Source of the DNA: Nitrospirota bacterium
GTDB taxonomy: Bacteria > Nitrospirota > Thermodesulfovibrionia > UBA6902
NCBI GenBank assembly: GCA_016217725.1
Contig: JACRHB010000177.1
Location: 1 to 47,466 of the forward strand
Reading direction: 5' to 3'
Length of the DNA stretch: 47,466 nucleotides
The translations under genes were made by a program, and so were the position numbers. A model generated the notes under the pieces. It saw nothing but the letters and a program-made list of their open reading frames with translations, had not been told where the DNA came from and did no database searches. Below, piece by piece: positions 42,948-47,466 of this stretch; the stretch's first letter is position 1; every line of letters starts with the position of its first letter.

Positions 42948-43793
42948 CTACCCCATATCCCCGAGCTTAAATTGAATAATGCTTATCGCCGCTATAGGCG
43001 CCGTCTCGGTGCGAAGGATCCGCGGGCCGAGCGAGGCTTCGATAAAACCTCTTTCAACTGCTGCTGCTACTTCATCTTTTGAAAACCCCCCTTCGGGACC
43101 GATTAGAAGGGTTATTTGTTTAATATCTTTGAGACCGGTCAAGACTTTTTTCAGATTTCTTTCTTTGTGTTCTTCGGAGAAGATGATACTGCAACATCCC
43201 CCTACATCCCCCTTTTTCAAAGGGGGAAAAAGTTCCCCTCTATCAAGAGGGGTCGGGGGTGTGTTCCCCTCTTTGGAAAAGAGGGGCTGGGCTCCCGTTG
43301 CTGTGAAGCATTGCAACGGGAAGTGGAGATTTTTTAAAAATTCCTTTATCTCCACAGCCTCCTCAATCTCCGGCACCCTCTCCCTCCCGCACTGCTGTGA
43401 GGCCGACAGGGCGATCTTCCGCCAGCGTTCAACCTTCTCCGTATGCCGCACTTGCGAACGTTCCGTAATAAGCGGAATGATCCTGCTTACGCCGAGCTCT
43501 GTTGCTTTCTGGATAATGAAGTCCATCTTGTCGCTTTTAGGCAAGCCCTGTGCGAGGGTTATCGAGACGGGCGATTCGGCGGAGTAGGGCTCTTTTTTTA
43601 TCTTCTCAACGACGACTTCTTTTTTGTGAACCTGGAGAATCCTGCAAATGTATCTATATCCGGAGCCGTCGAATATTACAAGTTGCTCGCCGGGATTCAC
43701 GCGGAGCACGAGCGAGAGATACCTTGCATTATCTCCGGTGATGGTGATTTTATCTGAACCGGCCTTTTCAACTGGAAGAAAGAGACGCGTCAT
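42948..43793 (-). CDS. rsmE: 16S rRNA m3U1498 methyltransferase RsmE
   Basis: SAM-dependent SPOUT methyltransferase acting on 16S rRNA U1498. A PUA-like N-terminal domain (about 1-70) precedes the SPOUT domain with LAQGLPKSDKMDFIIQKATELGV, RSQVRHTEKVERWRKIA, the knot motif LLIGPEGGFSKDE at 229-241 and LRTETAPIAA at 260-269. The family is usually about 240-250 residues; this one has 281. Residues about 154-200 are encoded by three repeats end to end (43196-43328), Pro/Gly/Lys-rich, inserted between two SPOUT elements. All conserved motifs on both sides stay in frame. Confidence 0.93.
   Translation of the reverse strand: MTRLFLPVEKAGSDKITITGDNARYLSLVLRVNPGEQLVIFDGSGYRYICRILQVHKKEVVVEKIKKEPYSAESPVSITLAQGLPKSDKMDFIIQKATELGVSRIIPLITERSQVRHTEKVERWRKIALSASQQCGRERVPEIEEAVEIKEFLKNLHFPLQCFTATGAQPLFSKEGNTPPTPLDRGELFPPLKKGDVGGCCSIIFSEEHKERNLKKVLTGLKDIKQITLLIGPEGGFSKDEVAAAVERGFIEASLGPRILRTETAPIAAISIIQFKLGDMG
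43196..43328. repeat. In-gene tandem of three repeat elements (in rsmE)
   Basis: Order on the plus strand: CCCCCTTTTTCAAAGGGGG hairpin (about 43209-43227), CCCCTCTATCAAGAGGGG (about 43235-43252), then the composite CCCCTCTTTGGAAAAGAGGGG with the 39-bp unit CCCGTTGCTG...GCAACGGG (43265-43327). The last composite is also at 15171-15233; the 39-bp unit is identical. Confidence 0.92.
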
Positions 43794-43837
43794 TTGACTA
43801 TTTTATAACATCCAATATTTTCTGTTCCAATATTTTC

Positions 43838-43866
43838 TTGTAATCCTTTGCGCCCCCTGATATATT
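43838..43866 (+). promoter_or_regulatory. Promoter of the MalT-like regulator gene
   Basis: TTGTAA (43838-43843), a 17-base spacer, TATATT (43861-43866). The region is divergent from rsmE. Confidence 0.5.
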
Positions 43867-43890
43867 AAGTGCATTAAAATTCATCAGGGG
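43854..43890. promoter_or_regulatory. Inverted repeat around the predicted promoter of the regulator
   Basis: CCCCTGAT at 43854-43861 and ATCAGGGG at 43883-43890 are exact reverse complements with a 21-base spacer, centred near the predicted transcription start. It could be an operator for this or another regulator, or a hairpin in the leader RNA. Confidence 0.55.
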
Positions 43891-43964
43891 TAAATCTGTA
43901 GGGCTTCAGTCTTGTGAATGAATGCAAACCCTACAGCAGCTCAATAAGCATTTTGCGGGGAGAA

Positions 43965-46900
43965 ATGAAGGGGGAAACAGGATCGCCTGCCAAAATAACA
44001 CGTCCGCACGTTTCAGATATTTTCCCGCGCAAAAGACTCTTTCGCCTTCTTGACGATAACAGAAAGCATTCCGTTGTGTGGTTGTCCGCGCCTGCGGGTT
44101 CGGGCAAGACCACGCTTGTTGCGAGTTATCTTGATGAACACAGGCTTCCCTTTCTCTGGTATCAGGTGGACAGGGGCGATGATGATTTAGCTGCATTTTT
44201 CTACTACATGGGGCATGCGGCAAAGAGAGCCGCTCCCCGCTATCGCAAACCGCTTCCTCTTTTAACCCCTGAATATCTGCCCGGACTGTCCACCTTTACC
44301 CGAAGGTATTTTGAGGAGATATATAAAAGGGTTCGAGGGGTCAAGGGTTCGAGGGTTCAAGTAAAGACTCGTGGCAAGCATCTGCTTGAACCCTTGACCC
44401 CTCGAACCCTCAAACCCTTCTGTATCGTTTTCGACAACTATCAGGAAGTCCCTGCCGGCTCCATGTTACACGAGACAATTAATGCGGGGCTGGACCTCAT
44501 CCCTGATGGAATAAGGGCCATCATTATAAGCAGGGCCCATCCGCCCGACGCCTATGCCCGGATGCGGTCAAACGATAAAATAACAGTAATTGATGATATC
44601 AGATTGACGGAGGAAGAGACCGCAGGGCTGATGAAGATGAAGGTGAAAGGCAAGGTTACGCCCGAGTGCGTACGCAAGGTTCACGAAAAGACGCAGGGAT
44701 GGGCTGCTGGGATAGTACTGATGCTTGAGAAAGCGCGGCAGGGGATGATGGATGCCGGCTCTATGGAAGACTCCGGGACGGATACCATCTTTGATTACTT
44801 TGCCACCGAGATATTTCAGAAGGTTGACGTAAACACACAGGTGTTTCTACTTAAGACCGCCTTCTTCCCTGACATGAATCTGCAGATGGCCGAAAGACTC
44901 ACCAGACTTGAAAATGCAGACCATATACTTTCCGAACTGACCCGCAATAATTTTTTCACGGAAAAGCGTCATCATACAAATCCTGTCTACCGGTATCATC
45001 CGCTTTTCAGGGAATTTCTTTTGTCTCAGGTAAAAGACTATTTCGTAAAAAATGACATCGCAGAGTTACAGAAAAAGACCGCGGCAATCCTTGAGGAATC
45101 GGGAAAGGTTGAGGATGCCTTTGCATTATACCGGAGCGCATGTGACAGCGAGGGCGCAATCAGGCTGATTATGACAAACGCAATGAAGCTGCTTCAGGCG
45201 GGAAGGATCAGGACACTTGAGGGATGGATTGCAGGCCTTCCTGATGAGATCAGGAACAACATGCCATGGCTTTTATACTGGCTCGGCGCCTGCCGGAGGC
45301 CGTTTAATCCACCTGAGAGTCTGGTCCATTTTGAAAAGGCCTTTGAGCTTTTCAGGGCGCAAAAGGATGCGGAAGGGGTATTTCTCTCATGGTCAGGGAT
45401 TGTCGATTCGATATATTTCGGATTTGACGATTTTAAGAGGCTTGACAGGTGGATAAAAATATTGGAGGCGCTTATCTCTGAATTCGGTGGGATCCCTGCC
45501 GGCGTGATAGATGCCCGTGTAAATGTAAACATGATTTGCGCCCTCCTGAGAAGAGACGCCGGGAATCCTGCTTTACGAAGGTTGCTGGAGCGCTCTGAGG
45601 CGCTGATAAACGAAAGTCGTGATAACAACCTGAATATAATTATGCTTTCACACCATCATCTCTACTATTTATATTGCGGCAATTTTGTAAGATCAGGCTT
45701 GATCGTCGAGAGGATGAGAGAGACATGCAAATCATGCGATATTGTATCATTATCGCATGTTATTCTGAAGCTGTCAGAAGCAATCCAGTTTAATTTTGTT
45801 GGAGACCTGGAAAAATGCAGAAGAGCTGTTGACGAGGGGCTGAAGCTCTCTGATGAATCAGGAGTGACCGTCTTGAACTTTATGTTAATGGGGCAGTTGG
45901 TGTGGATATCCATCGGCATGAACGATTTTAAGACTGCCGGAGACTGTCTTAAGAAAATAGAGTCGTCAATGGCAATGTTGCGCCCTTTTGATATTGCTTT
46001 TTATCACCACCTTAAAAGTTGTGAAGCCCTGGGAAAAGGGGACCTGCAACAGGCAAAAGAGCATGCGGAACTGGTGATGGCAATCACCTATAAAATCGGC
46101 GCTCGCTCAAACTATGCTTTAATGAATCTATTATATGCACAAGTTTTATGTGAGCTTGGAGAATGCGGAAAAGCGGTCGAACACATTTCAGCAGCGCGAG
46201 ATGTCTGGGAATATTTTAAAAGCCCGTTTGAAGAGTTTTCGCGTCTACTGATTGAGGCCAAGATTTCCTTTGGTCAGGGAGATGAAAAACAGGGCCTTAA
46301 ACATCTCAGCCAGGCCATGACGTTGGGAAGAGAATGCGGATACGTCATGACGTATATATGGCGCCCCTCTATCATGGCAAACCTCTGCGCAACGGCGCTT
46401 GAAAACGGGATTGAGGTTGACTATGTACAGCATTTGATAAGGAAGCGGGATCTTGTCCCTGAAAATCCGCCCGTGCATCTGGACAACTGGCCCTGGCAGT
46501 TAAAGATATATACACTCGGCAGGTTTGGAATATTGAAGGACGGGAAGCCTGTGGAGTTTTCTGGCAAGGCCCAGAAGAAACCTCTTGAGCTGCTTAAATG
46601 CCTGATTGCCCTCGGAGGCAGGGAGATCAGCGAGCAGACGATAACCGATATACTCTGGCAGGACGCAGACGCGGACATGGCCCGCCATTCCTTCAAGATC
46701 ACGCTTCACCGTCTCAGGAAACTGCTCCAGCATGAAAACGCAATCCGTCTCTCCGGCAGCCATCTTAGTCTGGACCCGTGGTGCTGCCGGGTGGATGTGT
46801 GGGCCTTTGAGCGTTTCCTTGGGGAAGCTGATATTAATTGGAATAAAGGTCTGTCGGATAACGCCGCCCAGTTGACCGAAAAAGCTGTCAGGATGTATCA

Positions 46901-47270
46901 AGGGGCTTTCCTTTCCCGGGAACCTGAGCCATGGATAACATCCACGCGTGAAAAACTCAGGAGCAAGTTCCTGCGGAATGTTATGAAGCTTTGCCATTAT
47001 TACAAGGAGAGGAAACAGTGGCAAAAGGCCCTCGACTGCTGCCACAAGGCCCTTGAAACAGACAGCCTTGCAGAGGAGTGTTATCAGCATCTCATGAAAT
47101 GCTATCACCAGCTCGGCAGGAAGGCGGAAGCCGTTGCGGTATATGAGAAGTGCAGGAATGTTTTATCCTCATCACTCGGAGTAAATCCATCGCCTGAGAC
47201 AGAGAGAATTTACCGGGAAGTGACGGAAGAGAATAAAAAGTATATCGATAGGCGCAGGAATAAATTCTAA
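43965..47270 (+). CDS. MalT-like NTPase regulator with C-terminal wHTH and BTAD domain
   Basis: Large ATP-dependent transcription activator of 1101 residues. The N-terminal STAND/MalT-type NTPase has Walker A APAGSGKTT at 42-50 and LPFLWYQVDRGDDDLAAFFYYM. A winged-helix linker and a long run of helical repeats (about 330-830) follow. The C-terminus has an OmpR-type winged helix starting LKIYTLGRFGILKDGKPVEF (about 846), then a bacterial transcriptional activation domain to about 1095 (LEECY-like AEECYQHLMKCYHQLGRKAEAVAVYEKC). ATG 43965 is chosen over GTG 43914 because GCGGGGAGA precedes it. Residues about 122-151 (RGVKGSRVQVKTRGK region) are encoded by an in-frame repeat lying just before the FCIVFDNYQE Walker-B-like strand. 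Confidence 0.88.
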   Translation: MKGETGSPAKITRPHVSDIFPRKRLFRLLDDNRKHSVVWLSAPAGSGKTTLVASYLDEHRLPFLWYQVDRGDDDLAAFFYYMGHAAKRAAPRYRKPLPLLTPEYLPGLSTFTRRYFEEIYKRVRGVKGSRVQVKTRGKHLLEPLTPRTLKPFCIVFDNYQEVPAGSMLHETINAGLDLIPDGIRAIIISRAHPPDAYARMRSNDKITVIDDIRLTEEETAGLMKMKVKGKVTPECVRKVHEKTQGWAAGIVLMLEKARQGMMDAGSMEDSGTDTIFDYFATEIFQKVDVNTQVFLLKTAFFPDMNLQMAERLTRLENADHILSELTRNNFFTEKRHHTNPVYRYHPLFREFLLSQVKDYFVKNDIAELQKKTAAILEESGKVEDAFALYRSACDSEGAIRLIMTNAMKLLQAGRIRTLEGWIAGLPDEIRNNMPWLLYWLGACRRPFNPPESLVHFEKAFELFRAQKDAEGVFLSWSGIVDSIYFGFDDFKRLDRWIKILEALISEFGGIPAGVIDARVNVNMICALLRRDAGNPALRRLLERSEALINESRDNNLNIIMLSHHHLYYLYCGNFVRSGLIVERMRETCKSCDIVSLSHVILKLSEAIQFNFVGDLEKCRRAVDEGLKLSDESGVTVLNFMLMGQLVWISIGMNDFKTAGDCLKKIESSMAMLRPFDIAFYHHLKSCEALGKGDLQQAKEHAELVMAITYKIGARSNYALMNLLYAQVLCELGECGKAVEHISAARDVWEYFKSPFEEFSRLLIEAKISFGQGDEKQGLKHLSQAMTLGRECGYVMTYIWRPSIMANLCATALENGIEVDYVQHLIRKRDLVPENPPVHLDNWPWQLKIYTLGRFGILKDGKPVEFSGKAQKKPLELLKCLIALGGREISEQTITDILWQDADADMARHSFKITLHRLRKLLQHENAIRLSGSHLSLDPWCCRVDVWAFERFLGEADINWNKGLSDNAAQLTEKAVRMYQGAFLSREPEPWITSTREKLRSKFLRNVMKLCHYYKERKQWQKALDCCHKALETDSLAEECYQHLMKCYHQLGRKAEAVAVYEKCRNVLSSSLGVNPSPETERIYREVTEENKKYIDRRRNKF
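44328..44418. repeat. In-gene inverted repeat, GGGTTCGAGGG words (in regulator)
   Basis: The left arm, 44328-44361, iterates GGGTTCGAGGGGTCAAGGGT. The right arm, 44386-44418, carries AACCCTTGACCCCTCGAACC. A 22-bp stretch is exactly complementary. The element is read in frame between two NTPase motifs. Confidence 0.9.
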
Positions 47271-47273
47271 TTG

Positions 47274-47333
47274 TGATTCCCAATCAGCAATCCGCAATCC
47301 ACAATAATTTCCAATCTGTATCCAATCCGTAAC
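47274..47333. repeat. Iterated CAATCCG words after the regulator gene
   Basis: CAATCAGCAATCCGCAATCC and further CCAATCTGTATCCAATCCGT words, mostly in one orientation with a GTGATTG-like start. A one-armed relative of the word-repeat elements. Confidence 0.65.
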
Positions 47334-47381
47334 CTGCCATGTTTTATGCTACTGTTGCCAACAATTCAACGGGTAAAAATC

Positions 47382-47466
47382 ATGAGCTTAAAAGACTACA
47401 TCGTTCGCATTTACAGGTATCAGAAAGACAAGCCCCGGAAGCTTGTAGGCCTGGTTGAGGAAGTAG
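47382..47466 (+). CDS. Start of an unknown gene, cut by window end
   Basis: Twenty-eight codons are visible from ATG 47382: MSLKDYIVRIYRYQKDKPRK then LVGLVEEV, open to the last base. The charged, amphipathic start looks like a small conserved protein of unknown function of the type seen in Nitrospirota and deltaproteobacteria, but this is from memory of the pattern only. No strong ribosome site precedes the ATG. Confidence 0.55.
   Translation, partial: MSLKDYIVRIYRYQKDKPRKLVGLVEEV

Overview
The window looks like chromosomal DNA of a Gram-negative, probably anaerobic bacterium. Gene content (futalosine-type menaquinone enzyme MqnA, CobA-HemD fusion, split MacAB pumps, order cmk-plsC-(ispH)-rpsA-sppA-ihfB, type IV pseudopilins) and frequent TTG/GTG starts with GGAGG-type ribosome sites suggest a Nitrospirota-like or deltaproteobacterium-like lineage. 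That placement is inference; no rRNA gene is present. No rRNA, tRNA, CRISPR array or complete IS element was seen.

Layout. 0.2-3 kb: alanine dehydrogenase, an outer-membrane beta-barrel protein, MqnA. 3.2-5.3 kb: RNA ligase RtcB with its activator archease. 5.3-9.8 kb: an ABC-2 exporter (permease, ATPase with a frameshifted tail, HlyD adaptor) and a membrane metallophosphoesterase. 10.1 kb: orphan ribbon-helix-helix antitoxin. 10.6-15.2 kb: TolC-MacA-MacB(ATPase)-MacB(permease). 15.3-21.6 kb: RND pump, adaptor, second TolC and TetR repressor, divergent from a LysR regulator. 22.8-27.7 kb: MgtC, FtsH, a Fic enzyme and FolP. 27.9-30.1 kb: two pseudopilins flanking a tiny membrane protein. 30.1-33.9 kb: RNase R and CobA-HemD. 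34.2-39.1 kb: a vapBC remnant, then ihfB, sppA, rpsA, a decayed ispH piece, plsC and cmk. 39.4-47.5 kb: membrane patatin, M20 amidohydrolase, RsmE, a MalT-like/BTAD regulator and the start of an unknown gene.

The outstanding signal is a dense population of short inverted-repeat elements of at least seven sequence types. Many arms are built from an iterated 6-10 base word (GAGTTAA, AGTGCA, TCCTGAC, TCGAGGGT and others) facing its reverse complement. They fill nearly every non-overlapping gap inside operons. They also lie in frame inside genes: mqnA, archease, the second tolC, hemD, rsmE, the MalT-like regulator and a pseudopilin leader. Elsewhere they supply the C-terminus or stop codon of a neighbour. 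This resembles in principle the Rickettsia palindromic elements, but the words and composites here differ. One composite of about 63 bp occurs both between genes (15171-15233) and, nearly identical, inside rsmE (43265-43327).

Signs of genome erosion are also clear: a 3' remnant of ispH in its ancestral place before rpsA, a vapC cut to 40 codons against ihfB, an antitoxin with no toxin, and a one-base frameshift in an ABC ATPase.
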